64,000 nt of DNA, taken from assembly GCF_025629245.1 (NCBI RefSeq), contig NZ_JANZXN010000030.1:178856-242855 (forward strand), read 5' to 3'. Below, piece after piece: positions 51,123-61,123 of this stretch. Under the pieces are notes generated by a model. The model made no database searches, had not been told where the DNA came from, and saw nothing but the letters and a program-made list of their open reading frames with translations. The stretch's first letter is position 1; the number at the start of each line of letters is the position of its first letter. Source of the DNA: Natronobiforma cellulositropha. Its GTDB lineage: Archaea > Halobacteriota > Halobacteria > Halobacteriales > Natrialbaceae. The position numbers and the translations under genes were made by a program.

Positions 51123-52934
51123 TCACCAGTTCTCGAACACGCCGCCGAGGGTCCCGAGGGCTGCGTGTCGCTCGAGCAGTGCCGCGGCGCGGTCGTAGCC
51201 TGACACGCTCGCACGGCTGCCGTTGCCGTCGCCCTCGTCGCGAACAGTGCGCCGGCGGGACCGTTCGACACCCGCTCGAGCGAACACCGTCTCGAGAAAC
51301 GCCTCGCGGACGTTCTCGTTGTCGAAGACGCCGTGGAGGTAGGTTCCGAGCACGTTCCCGCGGGCGGCGCTTCCGACACCGAGTGGCCGCGCGATCGGTT
51401 CTCCCTCGAGCGCGCTCGTCCGGCCGGTGTGAATCTCGTAGCCCGATGCCTGCCCGCTCGCACCGGCGATGATGCCCGCCCCTTCGACCGTCACCGTCGT
51501 CTGTGCGACGTGTTTCGTCGCCTCGAACCGCGTCTCGACGGGGAGGAGACCCAGTCCGGACACCGTATCCGGTGTCTCGCCCGTTCCCTCGAGTGGCGCG
51601 TTCGTGAGCCGTTCACCGAGTAGCTGGTAGCCGCCACAGAGGCCGACGATCGGTCCATCGAAGGTGCGAACGCCCTCCCAGAGACCCGACCGCCTGAGTG
51701 CCCGACAGTCGTCGACCGTGTTCTTCGTTCCCGGGATGACCAGCGCGTCCGCGCGCTCGAGCGCTGCCTTCGCTTCGTCACTTCCCTCATCCGTCGTCGC
51801 CCTCGCTTCGCCACTCGCTGCCCGGTTCCCGCTCTCGCCGTTCGTTTCACCACCGGATCCCCGGTTCTCGTCCTCGCTACCGACCCACGTAGCCGCCTCG
51901 GGCACGGGTACGTACTCGAGTCTGATCCCCGGTTCTTCGGCGAGCACCTCGAGATCGGTCGCGTTCGAGATTCGGGGGAGTCTGAGCACCGCAACCGTCA
52001 CCGACTGGGACGCCGGGACGCCGTCGTCCGCTCCGGTGGTCGCGCGCGTTCCAGGGCCGGGGAGTGAGACGCTGTCCTCCGCCGGCAGTCCGGGATCGTC
52101 GTACGGGAGGACACCCAGGATCGGGACGCCGGTTCGCGCTTCGATCGCCTCGATGCCGGGCTCGAGCAGCGACGGGTCGCCTCTGAACTTCGTGATCAGC
52201 GCACCGACGACCCGGTCGCGAACGTCCGCCGGGAGCAACTCGAGGGTGCCGTAGAGGCTCGCGAACGCGCCGCCGCGCTCGATGTCGACGAGGAGCAGAA
52301 TCTCGGCGTCGGCGAACCGCGCCGTCTCGACGTTCGCGAGGTCCCGCTCGTGGAGGTTGATCTCGGCGATCGATCCCGCTCCCTCCGCGACGACGACGTC
52401 GGTCCCACGCTCGAGTCGGGCGTGTGATTCCCGCGCGGCCGCACGAGCACGTTCCCAGTGTTCTTCGTAGTACGACCCGGCCGAGAACGTACCGACGGCC
52501 CGCCCGTGGACGATCAGTTGACTCTCGCCGTCGCCGTGGGGCTTGAGCAGCACGGGGTTCGTGTCCGTCGTCGGGGTGACTCGCGCTGCGCGCGCCTGGA
52601 CGAACTGAGAGACACCGATCTCGCCCCACTCGTCGCCTACTCCCTCGCCCTCTTCGTGGTCTCCGCTCTCGTCCTCGCTCTCACCTCCGCGACCGGCCGT
52701 CGCCTCCGGACGGACGACCACGCGGGCGTTGTTGCTCATGTTCTGGGCTTTGAACGGGGCGACGGCGACGCCACGGTCTGCGAGCGCCCGACAGAGACCC
52801 GCGGCGACCGTCGACTTTCCGACGTGACTCGCTGTTCCCGCGACGAGAATCGTTCGCGCACTCGAGTCGGCCGTTCGTTCGTTCACATCGCCCGTCCGGT
52901 CGCTCGGGGCTGTCCGTTGCTCGCGCCCAGTCAT
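51123..52934 (-). CDS. cobQ/cbiP: Cobyric acid synthase (adenosylcobyric acid a,c-amide amidase)
   Basis: The 603-residue enzyme uses glutamine and ATP to amidate adenosylcobyrinic acid diamide side chains. N-terminal P-loop [10 protein letters not shown] at 33-42 and [11 protein letters not shown] are diagnostic; the C-terminal type I amidotransferase has the nucleophile in [16 protein letters not shown] and the base in [11 protein letters not shown]. Acidic insertions (about 75-95 and 350-395) enlarge it over the bacterial length of about 500. It is near cob(I)alamin adenosyltransferase (56.1 kb), so the two probably serve adenosylcobalamin formation or salvage. Confidence 0.95.
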   Translation of the reverse strand: MTGREQRTAPSDRTGDVNERTADSSARTILVAGTASHVGKSTVAAGLCRALADRGVAVAPFKAQNMSNNARVVVRPEATAGRGGESEDESGDHEEGEGVGDEWGEIGVSQFVQARAARVTPTTDTNPVLLKPHGDGESQLIVHGRAVGTFSAGSYYEEHWERARAAARESHARLERGTDVVVAEGAGSIAEINLHERDLANVETARFADAEILLLVDIERGGAFASLYGTLELLPADVRDRVVGALITKFRGDPSLLEPGIEAIEARTGVPILGVLPYDDPGLPAEDSVSLPGPGTRATTGADDGVPASQSVTVAVLRLPRISNATDLEVLAEEPGIRLEYVPVPEAATWVGSEDENRGSGGETNGESGNRAASGEARATTDEGSDEAKAALERADALVIPGTKNTVDDCRALRRSGLWEGVRTFDGPIVGLCGGYQLLGERLTNAPLEGTGETPDTVSGLGLLPVETRFEATKHVAQTTVTVEGAGIIAGASGQASGYEIHTGRTSALEGEPIARPLGVGSAARGNVLGTYLHGVFDNENVREAFLETVFARAGVERSRRRTVRDEGDGNGSRASVSGYDRAAALLERHAALGTLGGVFENW

Positions 52935-52984
52935 TCGCCTCTACGAGGTGACTCGAGCGGCTTTCACCTGTCGGTCTCGGCCGG

Positions 52985-53176
52985 TCAGGATTCGTCGTCG
53001 CTCTCGAACGTCACCTGCTCTTCGGGGTGCGGTTCGATGTGGCTCAGGATCTCGTGGGGGACGTAACCGATGTTGTACCCCTCTTCGTTGCGCAGGACGA
53101 TTCCGTGTTCGAACTCCCGGAAGTCGAAACAGTCGATCTCTTCGTAGGCGTTGCCCGGTTTGTACACGACTCGCAT
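52985..53176 (-). CDS. Small conserved-looking haloarchaeal protein
   Basis: The 63-residue protein starts MRVVYKPGNAYEEIDCFDFREF and continues GIVLRNEEGYNIGYVPHEIL, a compact beta-rich shape with an acidic tail. No family recognised. It is upstream of cobQ, 50 bp away on the same strand, so possibly co-transcribed. Confidence 0.68.
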   Translation of the reverse strand: MRVVYKPGNAYEEIDCFDFREFEHGIVLRNEEGYNIGYVPHEILSHIEPHPEEQVTFESDDES

Positions 53177-53247
53177 ACCCGGCCTATCGTCCTCGCCGTC
53201 CGTCGCTCGGTCCCTTGCGACTGAGCGGCGTTGATGTGCGGCTGCTC

Positions 53248-54684
53248 TCAGCCCTGGTGATAGATCTCACGCCAGCGCGTCCCCGCCCGCGAGAGGAGCG
53301 CCACGCCGACCCCGCCGACGAGTACGCTCGAGAGACAGAGCGCGAGTGCGAGGGTCGGGCTGGGCGAGACGGCGACGAAGCCGCTCACCAGTGTCGGGAC
53401 GAGCACGAGGGCGACCCCGGCGGTGAACAGGCTGAACCGGACGCCGTCGAAGAGGAACTCGTTGGGGTCGAATCCCGCGAGGTAGACCGTCAGCCCGTAG
53501 TAGTACAGCGAGTAGCCGGCGAGGACGACCGCGCCGACGGCCGCGTCGAGTCCACTCGCGCCGAACCAGAGGACGGCACCGGCGTAGGGGACGGCGACAG
53601 CCGGGGTGTTGACGACGACGAAGGCAACCGCCTTCGCCCGGAAGAGGGTCGCCACGTCGATGGGGTAGGTGAGGTACTCCTCGACGCTGTCGAACTGCGT
53701 CACCCAGTTGTACGTGGTGAACGCGCTCAGCCCGAGGACGCCACCGAAGAAGATCCCTGGCGCGGGTTCGACGCCGGTGACGTCGCGGACGACGCCCACC
53801 AGAAACGTGACGAGTGCGAAGAGGATGCTCGCCGAGACGACCGGCTTCCAGTAGCCGCCGCTGCTGCGACCCAGTTCGAGCAGCGTCTTCGTGACGAGCC
53901 CCGACTCCGGACCGACCGTGGACAGTCGACGATTGAGACCCGTGAACCGATCGGCCGCGGTCGTCGTCGGCCTGCTGTCGGTCGGGTCGTACCACCGGAG
54001 TGAGAGCGCCGCTAGCCCGCAACTCGCGAGCGCCAGCACCAGCGAACCCCCCACCGAACCGGTCGCTGCGGCCACCAGCCCCGAGAGGTCGCCGAGGAAG
54101 CCGCCGACCCAGAGGGTGCCGACCCCGAGAACGACGACGCCGGCGAGGGTGCGACCAGAGACTCCGCGCGTTCGGGCCGTGATCGCGGCCACCGTCAGCG
54201 CCATTCCCGCGACGAACAGCAGCGACAACAGTAGCCAGTGGTAGCCGAGCGCGCTCGCCCACTCGAGCGGCCCACCGGCGAGCACCGAGACGCCCGCAGC
54301 GATCGGCAGGACGAACAGCAGGCAGTAGTAGAGTGCATCTTTCACCAGAAAGACGGTGAGTAGCCGCCGCTCCGAGAGCGGTAACATCGCCGAACTCCCG
54401 AGGAGTAACGAAACCTCACCGAGGGCGTTCTCGAGCATGTCGTCGCCGACGAACCCCGCAGTGCCGCTGTATAGACCGAACGCGAAGACGAGGGTAGACA
54501 CCCCGAAGACGACCGCGTCGGGGTCGGTTCCGGTTCGGACGAGACCGATCCCGCAGACGGCGACGAGGGCCGCGATGACGGCCGGAAACGCCACGAACCG
54601 ACGGCCGCCGAACAGTTCGGTGTGGAGTCGCCACTCCTCGAGGAACAGGATTCGAACCAGGGCTCGCGTCGACGTGCCCGTCAT
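53248..54684 (-). CDS. ABC transporter membrane subunit (ABC-2-like exporter)
   Basis: The 478-residue membrane protein has about twelve hydrophobic segments and no ATPase motif. Its start MTGTSTRALVRILFLEEWRLH overlaps the stop of the ABC ATPase gene by 4 bp (ATGA), so it is the cognate permease. A soluble loop near 260-290 separates two six-segment halves. The segment TYNWVTQFDSVEEYLTYPIDV recalls ABC-2 permeases of haloarchaea. Substrate unknown; drug, lipid or antimicrobial export is typical of such pairs. Confidence 0.85.
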   Translation of the reverse strand: MTGTSTRALVRILFLEEWRLHTELFGGRRFVAFPAVIAALVAVCGIGLVRTGTDPDAVVFGVSTLVFAFGLYSGTAGFVGDDMLENALGEVSLLLGSSAMLPLSERRLLTVFLVKDALYYCLLFVLPIAAGVSVLAGGPLEWASALGYHWLLLSLLFVAGMALTVAAITARTRGVSGRTLAGVVVLGVGTLWVGGFLGDLSGLVAAATGSVGGSLVLALASCGLAALSLRWYDPTDSRPTTTAADRFTGLNRRLSTVGPESGLVTKTLLELGRSSGGYWKPVVSASILFALVTFLVGVVRDVTGVEPAPGIFFGGVLGLSAFTTYNWVTQFDSVEEYLTYPIDVATLFRAKAVAFVVVNTPAVAVPYAGAVLWFGASGLDAAVGAVVLAGYSLYYYGLTVYLAGFDPNEFLFDGVRFSLFTAGVALVLVPTLVSGFVAVSPSPTLALALCLSSVLVGGVGVALLSRAGTRWREIYHQG

Positions 54685-55424
54685 CTCGTAGTCGGGTTCG
54701 GTACGTCTCGTGGGCTCGCGCCGTCGACGTGTCGCAGGAAGGTCTCGAGTAGCGGTTCGTCCATCGTTTCGAGGTCGCACTCGGCGATGAGGCTCCCGTC
54801 GGCGACGATCCCGACGCGCGTACAGATATCTTCGGCGACGTCGATGTTGTGCGTCGAGACGAAGACGGTGTTGCCGGCGGCGGCGTAGGCGACGAGCAGG
54901 CGTTTGACCTGTTCCTGGACGAGCGGATCGAGGTTCGCCACCGGTTCGTCGATGAAGACGACCTCGGGTTCGTGGACGAACGCCTGGGTGATCATCACCT
55001 TCTGTTGTTGCCCGCGCGAGAGTTCGGCGTGGAGCGTATCGAGTTTACTCCGGAAGCCGAGGCGGTCGGCCCACACTTCGGTCCGCTCGGCGACCGCCTC
55101 GGGCTCGAGGCTGCGGACCTCGCCGACGAACGCGATGAACTCCCGGGGGGTGAGGAAACTCGGTGGCCGCTGTTGTTCGGGGACGATACCGATCCGTCGA
55201 CGGGTCTCGAGCGGTGTCGCCGTCGGGTCGGTTCCGAGGACTCTCGCCTCGCCGCGGTCGGGACTCACCTGGCCCGTAAGAATCCGAATCGTCGTCGTCT
55301 TTCCTGCGCCGTTTGGCCCGAGAAAGCCGAACAGTTCCCCTCGAGACACGCTGAGACTCATCTCCGCCAGCGCGTCGACGGAACCGTACGACTTCGCGAG
55401 TCCGTCCGCCTCGATAGTGGCCAT
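54681..55424 (-). CDS. ABC transporter ATP-binding protein (ABC-2 type)
   Basis: The 247-residue ATPase has Walker A GPNGAGKTTT near 35-44, Q-loop IGIVPEQQRPP, signature ELSRGQQQKVMITQAF (a variant LSRGQ in place of LSGGQ), Walker B VVFIDEPVANLD and H-loop VFVSTHNID. It powers the membrane subunit coded downstream with a 4-bp overlap. Start set at the ATG at 55424 (MATIEADGLAKSYG). Upstream is a gene-free 378-bp spacer. Confidence 0.92.
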   Translation of the reverse strand: MATIEADGLAKSYGSVDALAEMSLSVSRGELFGFLGPNGAGKTTTIRILTGQVSPDRGEARVLGTDPTATPLETRRRIGIVPEQQRPPSFLTPREFIAFVGEVRSLEPEAVAERTEVWADRLGFRSKLDTLHAELSRGQQQKVMITQAFVHEPEVVFIDEPVANLDPLVQEQVKRLLVAYAAAGNTVFVSTHNIDVAEDICTRVGIVADGSLIAECDLETMDEPLLETFLRHVDGASPRDVPNPTTR

Positions 55425-55802
55425 CGAACGAGGCGACGTTCTCGTGGATTGGTAATAACTGTGCTGGCAGACGGTCCGATTCGGCGATGTCCTCGTCTGT
55501 ATCCACTGGTTCTCGGCTCTCTGGCGAGTATCGTGTGTAGAGCCGATCCGACCGGTGGGGGCGGATCTGGCAGCCACGGGACCGCACACCCCCGGACAGA
55601 TGATATCGCATCATACAGTGTATGTCGGTGGTACACCCGTCCTCGCTGGCCCGGCCAGTCAGCGGCGTCTCACAGCCACCGGCGTACACTCTATGTTGCT
55701 ATACAGTCTCCCGTCACACTCGTCCGCTTCCATACGTTCAGCGACGAACTATATGATATTATTTGGAACAATTTTTATCGTACCCCATCGTAACTAACGG
55801 TG
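55425..55802. other. 378-bp divergent spacer
   Basis: It contains an AT-rich right end: ATATGATATTATTTGGAAC near 55750-55769 and TTTTTATCG at 55772-55780, the likely TATA box of the plus-strand small gene. No further gene seen. Confidence 0.5.
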
Positions 55803-56039
55803 ATGGTCGAACCAACACTTCTCGAGGAAGGTGGCATCAGGGTCGTGAAACTGTACGAGACGAATCGAGAAGTGGAGTGGGTCTCCTCGGTCGAGGCTGC
55901 CGTCGACGCGGTGAGCGAGACCGGATCCGGGGAGACGATCTGTGATCAGATCGTCGCGAGCGACGGTACCGTCGTCTACGACTCCGACCGGAACCGACCG
56001 ATCGACGAGTGGAAGGCGAGCCGCCTCGAGCACCGATAA
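55803..56039 (+). CDS. Small acidic haloarchaeal protein
   Basis: The 78-residue protein starts MVEPTLLEEGGIRVVKLYETNREVEW and ends with ETICDQIVASDGTVVYDSDR and a basic tail. A well-placed TATA box about 23-31 bp upstream and acidic composition support it. No family recognised. It converges with the cob(I)alamin adenosyltransferase gene, 20 bp apart. Confidence 0.65.
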   Translation: MVEPTLLEEGGIRVVKLYETNREVEWVSSVEAAVDAVSETGSGETICDQIVASDGTVVYDSDRNRPIDEWKASRLEHR

Positions 56040-56059
56040 CGTCTCACCGGTCTCCGGCG

Positions 56060-56794
56060 TCAGAACTCAGTTCCCCGACGTGCGCGCTGGCCAGCGTCGA
56101 TCGGGTGTTTCTCCTTCGCGACGCTGGTGACGAGGTCCGCCCGCTCCTCGAGGTACGCCGGTCGCGTGTGGCTCCCCGAGAGGACGAGTTCGAGGTCGTC
56201 CGGTTTCGCGTCGACCACCGCGAGCACGTCGTCGTGGTCGAGCAATCCGCTATCTGCTGCGTAGAGTATCTCGTCGAGAATCAGCATGTGGACGCCCGTC
56301 TCCGGCGGTGCGTCGAGATCGATCGGTGCCGTGAGATCCGCCGCCGTGGCCCGCTCGAGCAGGTCGAACGTCCGTTCGAGACCCGCTTCGGCTTTCGCCC
56401 TGTGCTCGTTCTCGTCGCTGCCGTCGGCCATGCCGTGCCAGCCGTAGTGACCCAGGTTCTCGTAACTGAACCCCGGGAGTGCGGCGATGGCGTTGTACTC
56501 CCCGCGGACGGCCTCGACGCTCGAGGCACCGCCTTTCATAAACTGGAGCATGTGAACGCGGTAGCCGTGGCCGGCCGCTCGCAGCCCCATCCCCATCGTC
56601 GCCGTCGTCTTCCCTTTGCCATCGCCCCACCACACCTGGACGAGACCGAACTCTTCGGGTGCTGCGGGTTCGATCGGCGCTGCTTCGGGTGTCCGTCCCT
56701 TTCCGGGCGTGTTCTCGAGGATGGCTGCCCGCTCGCTCGCCGTCTCGCTGTCGGTGGCCGTTCCTTCCGTCGGTGTCTCCGCTGGGTCGGTCAT
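56060..56794 (-). CDS. cobA: Cob(I)alamin adenosyltransferase, CobA/CobO type
   Basis: The 244-residue enzyme transfers adenosyl from ATP to cob(I)alamin or corrinoids. The P-loop GDGKGKTT is at 57-64, in WWGDGKGKTTATMGMGLRA. Later motifs: VHMLQFMKGG, the LILDEILYAADSGLLDHD Walker B region and VLSGSHTRPAYLEERADLVT. The N-terminal 45 residues are low-complexity Glu/Thr/Ala. Start set at the ATG at 56794 in place of the GTG/ATG options upstream. It complements cobQ 3 kb away. Confidence 0.94.
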   Translation of the reverse strand: MTDPAETPTEGTATDSETASERAAILENTPGKGRTPEAAPIEPAAPEEFGLVQVWWGDGKGKTTATMGMGLRAAGHGYRVHMLQFMKGGASSVEAVRGEYNAIAALPGFSYENLGHYGWHGMADGSDENEHRAKAEAGLERTFDLLERATAADLTAPIDLDAPPETGVHMLILDEILYAADSGLLDHDDVLAVVDAKPDDLELVLSGSHTRPAYLEERADLVTSVAKEKHPIDAGQRARRGTEF

Positions 56795-56912
56795 CGCTTC
56801 CTCGCTCGTGCGCCACACACTTCAGCCCACGCTCTCCGCTCGAGCACTCGCCGTCGAAAAATGAATACCGACTCGAGGCGCGTGTGTCGGTGCTTCCGAT
56901 CCGTGTGACTGC

Positions 56913-57485
56913 TCACCTCGTCCCGGCGGCTGTCCCCGCTCGCATCTCGCTGCCGGCCGCGTAGGCGATGTACGCCGCGAAGATCGCCGTCAACACGCCG
57001 GAGACGACGTTGCTCCAGACGAGCCCGTCACTCGCCACGTCGAGACCCTCCATCGCGACGGTTCCCTCGAGCGCGAACGGCGCGACCAGGATCCACAGAC
57101 CGAGCAGCGCCACGAGCGACATGACACCGGTGCTCGTCGGGTGGCTGCTGACGATCCGGTAGTAGTTGTAGCCCGCGAGCAGGAAGATCGCCGCCCCGAC
57201 CAGCACGTTGTTCCACAGCATCGACTCCATCACTTCGTAGACGAACGGCGAGATAGCGACCCACAGCCCGATCAGGGAGACGATCCCGCTCAGCCACTTC
57301 TGGCCCGACGGTTCTCCCTGTCCACGCCGCGTCTCCGGGTCGCCTGCACCGCCTCCACTCTGGGTCTCTGTCCCGTGCGCGTCCGTCCCGTGCGTATCGG
57401 TACTGTCCGTGTCCGCACCGATCTCCGGCTCTGGTTCCGTTCGTGATGCGCCTGCGTTTGGGTCGTCTGGTGGTGACTCACTCAT
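56913..57485 (-). CDS. SPW-repeat membrane protein
   Basis: The 190-residue protein has a 65-residue acidic N-terminal tail and four membrane segments arranged as two SPW repeats: LIGLWVAISPFVYEVMESMLWNN and LLGLWILVAPFALEG with a later WSNVVSG. SPW proteins (PF03779) are small integral membrane proteins of unknown role. It is upstream of cobA on the same strand, 118 bp apart. Confidence 0.87.
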   Translation of the reverse strand: MSESPPDDPNAGASRTEPEPEIGADTDSTDTHGTDAHGTETQSGGGAGDPETRRGQGEPSGQKWLSGIVSLIGLWVAISPFVYEVMESMLWNNVLVGAAIFLLAGYNYYRIVSSHPTSTGVMSLVALLGLWILVAPFALEGTVAMEGLDVASDGLVWSNVVSGVLTAIFAAYIAYAAGSEMRAGTAAGTR

Positions 57486-57850
57486 GTCTATCGCCAGCGG
57501 TGCTTCCACCGATGTCCGGAAAAAGCGCGACGATTGTTTTGGCCACTCTCACGGCCGCCCGCTCTCGCGTCCGTCTCAGAGTCCGTCTCGAGCGATACCA
57601 AAGGTCGTGTTTCTACGGCAGTCTCGAGTTACCGCTCACAGGGTGACAGACTGTCTCTCTTCGAGCTACCGCGCTCTCACAGCCGTTCGCCGAGCCGATG
57701 GCTCGCCGGTTCGTTCGTGGTGCTGGATAGGTAAGATACGGTTACTCGGCCGGTGTTCGGCCACGCTGCTCTGGACGAGACGGGCCTGCGTTTTCCGCCT
57801 CCGGCGCCGTCACCAGCGTTCGACAGTCGGCTATCGCACTCGCCGCGTGG
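57486..57850. other. 365-bp spacer, no gene seen
   Basis: Short overlapping frames exist on the plus strand but none has an acidic composition or a promoter. Lies between SPW and GST genes. Confidence 0.5.
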
Positions 57851-58810
57851 TCACTGTATGCCGCTCGACCCGGCGAGGGAGTCCCGGTCGTGCGGTGCCG
57901 TGAACGCCCGGTCCGGGCCGACCGGTACGAAGCCGGTTGGGTTGATGTCGGTGTGGCTGCGGTAGTAGTGTTCTTTGATGTGTTCTTCGTTCACCGTCGA
58001 GGCAATGCCCGGAAGCTGGTAGACGTCCCGCGTGAAGCCCCAGAGGTTCTCGTACTCGATCAGGCTTCGCACGTTGCACTTGAAGTGCGTGTGATAGACC
58101 GCGTCGAAGCGAACGAGCGTCGCGAACAGCCGGAGGTCGGCGAGTGTCAGCTGTTCACCGACGAGGAACCGCTGGTCCTCGAGTGTGCGCTCCCACCGGT
58201 CGAGCGCGTCGAACAGCTCCGTGGTGGCGTTCGCGTAGGCCGATTGCGTCTTCGCGAACCCTGCTCTGTACACTCCCGTGTTGACCGTCCGGTACAGGTC
58301 GTCGGCCGTCGAATCGATTTCGTCGCGGAGTTCCTCCGGATAGAGGTCGACGTCCGCCCGGTCGCCGAAGGCGTCCGCGAACGTTCGCATGATCTCGATC
58401 GACTCGTTGTTCACGATCGTCTCCGTCTCCGTATCCCACAACACCGGCACTGAAACCCGTCCGGTGTAGGAGGGATCGGCGGCGGTGTAGACCGACCGGA
58501 GGTACGAACTCCCGTTCTCAGTATCCGGCGTACACCCCGGCTTCTCCGGCGCGAACTCCCAGCCGTCGGTCCGTCTGTGGGGGTCGACGACGTCCATGGT
58601 GAGTTCGTCTTCCAGGCCGAGCAGTTTCCGGACCACGATGACACCGTGCGCCCAGGGACAGGCCCTGGAGACGTACAGGTGGTACCGTGTCGGGTCGGCG
58701 GGAAACGCGCTCGAGCCGATCGTCTCTCTGAACGTCGTCGGGTCACGCTCGCGGTCGCTCTCGTCCAGTTCCTCGTCCGTTCGCCAGTCGCCGTCGATCA
58801 ATCGTCCCAT
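57851..58810 (-). CDS. Glutathionyl-hydroquinone reductase-like (Xi-class GST)
   Basis: The 319-residue protein has thioredoxin-fold motif SRACPWAHGV (catalytic Cys51), the substrate strand ETIVNNESIEIMRTF, and the C-terminal helical domain with FLVGEQLTLADLRLFATLVRFDAVY and VNEEHIKEHYYRSHTDINPTGFVPVGP, diagnostic of Xi-class/ECM4 GSTs. Haloarchaea use gamma-glutamylcysteine as their main thiol, so that is the likely co-substrate. It follows DoxX and a DsbA-like gene, forming a redox set. Confidence 0.92.
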   Translation of the reverse strand: MGRLIDGDWRTDEELDESDRERDPTTFRETIGSSAFPADPTRYHLYVSRACPWAHGVIVVRKLLGLEDELTMDVVDPHRRTDGWEFAPEKPGCTPDTENGSSYLRSVYTAADPSYTGRVSVPVLWDTETETIVNNESIEIMRTFADAFGDRADVDLYPEELRDEIDSTADDLYRTVNTGVYRAGFAKTQSAYANATTELFDALDRWERTLEDQRFLVGEQLTLADLRLFATLVRFDAVYHTHFKCNVRSLIEYENLWGFTRDVYQLPGIASTVNEEHIKEHYYRSHTDINPTGFVPVGPDRAFTAPHDRDSLAGSSGIQ

Positions 58811-58869
58811 GTGAGTAAAATCTGTGTATTCGTTCGCGCTTCTCGCGTCGGTTCCGTCGTCACCACGAT

Positions 58870-59682
58870 CTAGGTCGTCTTCCAGAAGTGCCCTGATCCA
58901 CGCTCTCTCGACGTGAGCTGCCCGTCGGCTTCGAGTGACTCCAGGCGCTCGAGTGCACCCTCGCGGTCGAGTTCGTACAGTTCGGCGACCTCGCGTGTCG
59001 CGACCCGGCTGTGTGAGTCGACGAAGTCGACGAGGGCGGGCGGCTCCCGTTGTTCGAGCGATGGGTCGACGCGCTCGAGTGCCTGGGCGATCGAGTCGAA
59101 CGACTGGAACCCGCGGAGCAGCTGGCGATCGTCACCGTTCTCGACCACGAAGGACGGGAAGGCGGTCGCCCGGTTGCGCCGTGTCCGTTTCATGTCCTGG
59201 CTGAACGCCTCCCGGGCCTGGGCGCTGTGGAGATCGGTCTCGAACTGTTCGACGTCGAGACCGACGTCTTCGGCCAGTTCGAGCAGGACCTCGGGCTGGT
59301 CGATCTGTCGACGTTCGGCCGCGAACGCTTCGCGGAGTCGTCGGAGGTACCTGTTTGCCAGGGCTTCCTCTTGAAACCCTGCTGCCTTGTAGGCGATGCT
59401 GGCTGGGTAGCTCGAGTTCGGCGGGTTCTCGTACCAGACGTTCGCGTCGACCGGCATTCCGTGTCGTCTGGCTGCCTCCTCCCAGTGTGGGGCGACGTCT
59501 ACCGGGTCGGAGATGCCGTTCGCGCCGTCGTGGAACGTTTCGAAATCTTCGACGAGTCCGCCCATGACGAACTCGAGGTCGATCTGGTCGCCGTAGATCG
59601 CTCTGGTCCGTCGGATGACCGGCTCTGCGCCCCAGGACCACGTACAGAACGGATCCGTAAAGCCGACGAGTGTGGTTGACAT
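58870..59682 (-). CDS. DsbA-like thioredoxin-fold protein with C-terminal winged helix
   Basis: The 270-residue protein has the DsbA/FrnE-type start LVGFTDPFCTWSWGAEPVIR, with one active-site cysteine (Cys13 in CTWS), and insertion-domain motifs NSSYPASIAYKAAGFQEEALANRYLRRL (in part) and TAFPSFVVENGDD (cis-Pro loop). Residues about 220-268 (SRVATREVAELYELDREGALERLESLEADGQL) form a winged-helix-like tail. There is no signal peptide, so it acts in the cytoplasm. With one cysteine it more resembles HCCA isomerase/FrnE than an oxidase. It starts directly next to the DoxX stop. Confidence 0.86.
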   Translation of the reverse strand: MSTTLVGFTDPFCTWSWGAEPVIRRTRAIYGDQIDLEFVMGGLVEDFETFHDGANGISDPVDVAPHWEEAARRHGMPVDANVWYENPPNSSYPASIAYKAAGFQEEALANRYLRRLREAFAAERRQIDQPEVLLELAEDVGLDVEQFETDLHSAQAREAFSQDMKRTRRNRATAFPSFVVENGDDRQLLRGFQSFDSIAQALERVDPSLEQREPPALVDFVDSHSRVATREVAELYELDREGALERLESLEADGQLTSRERGSGHFWKTT

Positions 59683-60099
59683 TTACATCCCCACCCCGAG
59701 GGCGTACGGCCACTCGATGCCTGCAAGTGCGGCGAACACCAGCGCGACGCCTGCCAGACCCACGTTCTTCAGGAAGTGAATCTGCTCGTTCTGTTTGTCC
59801 ATGCCCTCCGCGTTCCAGAAGTCGTGCATCACGGGCGTGATTCCGACGAGGAACGCCGCGATTGCGAGCGCACCGAACAGCGGGTACGCACCGACGAGAA
59901 TCGAGACGACTCCACCCAGGAGGAGGAGACTCGACACCGGCACCGAGATGGACGCGAGCGGTGCGCCCTTGCTCTCGGCGTAGGCGACCGTCCCCTCGAG
60001 GTCGAGGAGGTTGCCGATCGCGAGGTAGCCGAGGATCGCGGCGAATGCGATACGGCCGATCAGGAACAGCTCGCCGGTTGCGGCCGTTTCGAACGCCAT
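59683..60099 (-). CDS. DoxX-family membrane protein
   Basis: The 138-residue protein has four hydrophobic segments with DoxX features: LIGRIAFAAILGYLAIGNLLDL, AYAESKGAPLAS and HDFWNAEGMDKQNEQIHFLKNVGL. Relatives are subunits of thiosulfate:quinone oxidoreductase or redox-linked membrane complexes. The DsbA-like gene begins immediately after its stop and the Xi-GST gene follows, so the three probably act together in thiol or sulfur redox. Confidence 0.9.
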   Translation of the reverse strand: MAFETAATGELFLIGRIAFAAILGYLAIGNLLDLEGTVAYAESKGAPLASISVPVSSLLLLGGVVSILVGAYPLFGALAIAAFLVGITPVMHDFWNAEGMDKQNEQIHFLKNVGLAGVALVFAALAGIEWPYALGVGM

Positions 60100-61123
60100 C
60101 AGCACGCACCTCCTGCGACGGTGGCGGCCGTGGTTAGTAACGTCCCTGCTGTCAGTTCGTGAGTTGCGTTCATCACACTCTCTCCTACGAACGGCCATTA
60201 CTTATAGTTCAGACAACATGAACGATACCACGTATAGGCCTGGAAAGCAGATGTACCGGGGTACACCACCTGTCCGCCCTTCACACCCAATAACCGGCAC
60301 ACGGCGGTACGATCGTGTCGTTGTTCGATCTACTGAATCACTTCGAACCAGGAATAAAACTATGGATAAATATACAGACTTGAAAATTGTGGTATCGAAT
60401 CTATCATATCGTGGGCCGTCCGGCGCGTCGCCTGCGCTCTTCCATCGAGACTCCCTGCGCTCGCCGTCGCTGGTCGGCCACGTCCCTCGTTCCGGTAGCG
60501 TCCATCGACGCGTTCGAGTACACCGACCGTTCGCCCCACGTGCGTGTGCGTTACATACTATCCTTGACCGGCGGTGGATTCGTCGACACTGCCGGCTGAC
60601 GGCACCATCTCGTTATTGCTCGACGGCCGTTCTCCGAGAGCGGACACTGGAAGTTGATAAATGGAGCTGTCTATTCGAAAGGCACACTTATTGATATATC
60701 TACATCTTGCGGGTGGCACTCGCATCACCCTCTCTCACCTCGAGAGAGAAACCAAGCCCCTGTCATCGGAGATCGTGGAGGAGCTATCGGCCTGGAATCT
60801 CTCTTTCCCGTCGACCACGCTTTTTCGACCACCTTGTTCGCTGGCATTCGTCAACCGGTTGTACCGGGTTCGTCGCCGTCACGTGATCGATCAATTCTCC
60901 CGGTACGAGCCAAACCTCTCCGTTCTACTGCGTATGTGGTACTTTTACACTTTTGTCCCCGCCGTCGCCACTCGAGCGCTCCACCGGCGTCGTTCACCGG
61001 TTCCACCCGGACACCGGAACGCGCGGATGTGGCGCGCTCACCTGCGGCATCGAGGGTGACGAGGAGGACGGGGCGGAGTCCCGGAGCGAAACGTTTCTGC
61101 TGGTGGGACCTGCTCCGGTAGGT
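60100..61123. other. 1-kb gene-poor spacer
   Basis: Contains AT-rich patches near 60360-60400 and 60655-60720 (for example TTGATATATCTAC), so promoters are possible. A 132-residue plus-strand frame at 60661-61059 has an HTH-like opening (HLLIYLHLAGGTRITLSHLERE) but a basic, Arg-rich tail; I do not call it a gene. No RNA gene recognised. Confidence 0.5.

Noticed and set aside
54640-54670. tRNA-like GATTCGAACC string (also near 49258).
   Set aside because: Both strings lie inside confident coding regions, and no cloverleaf arms or acceptor stem could be found around them.
60661-61059. Plus-strand 132-residue frame with an HTH-like opening.
   Set aside because: The second half is Arg/His-rich and basic, unlike every confident protein here, and no family was recognised. 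A truncated old regulator gene remains possible.
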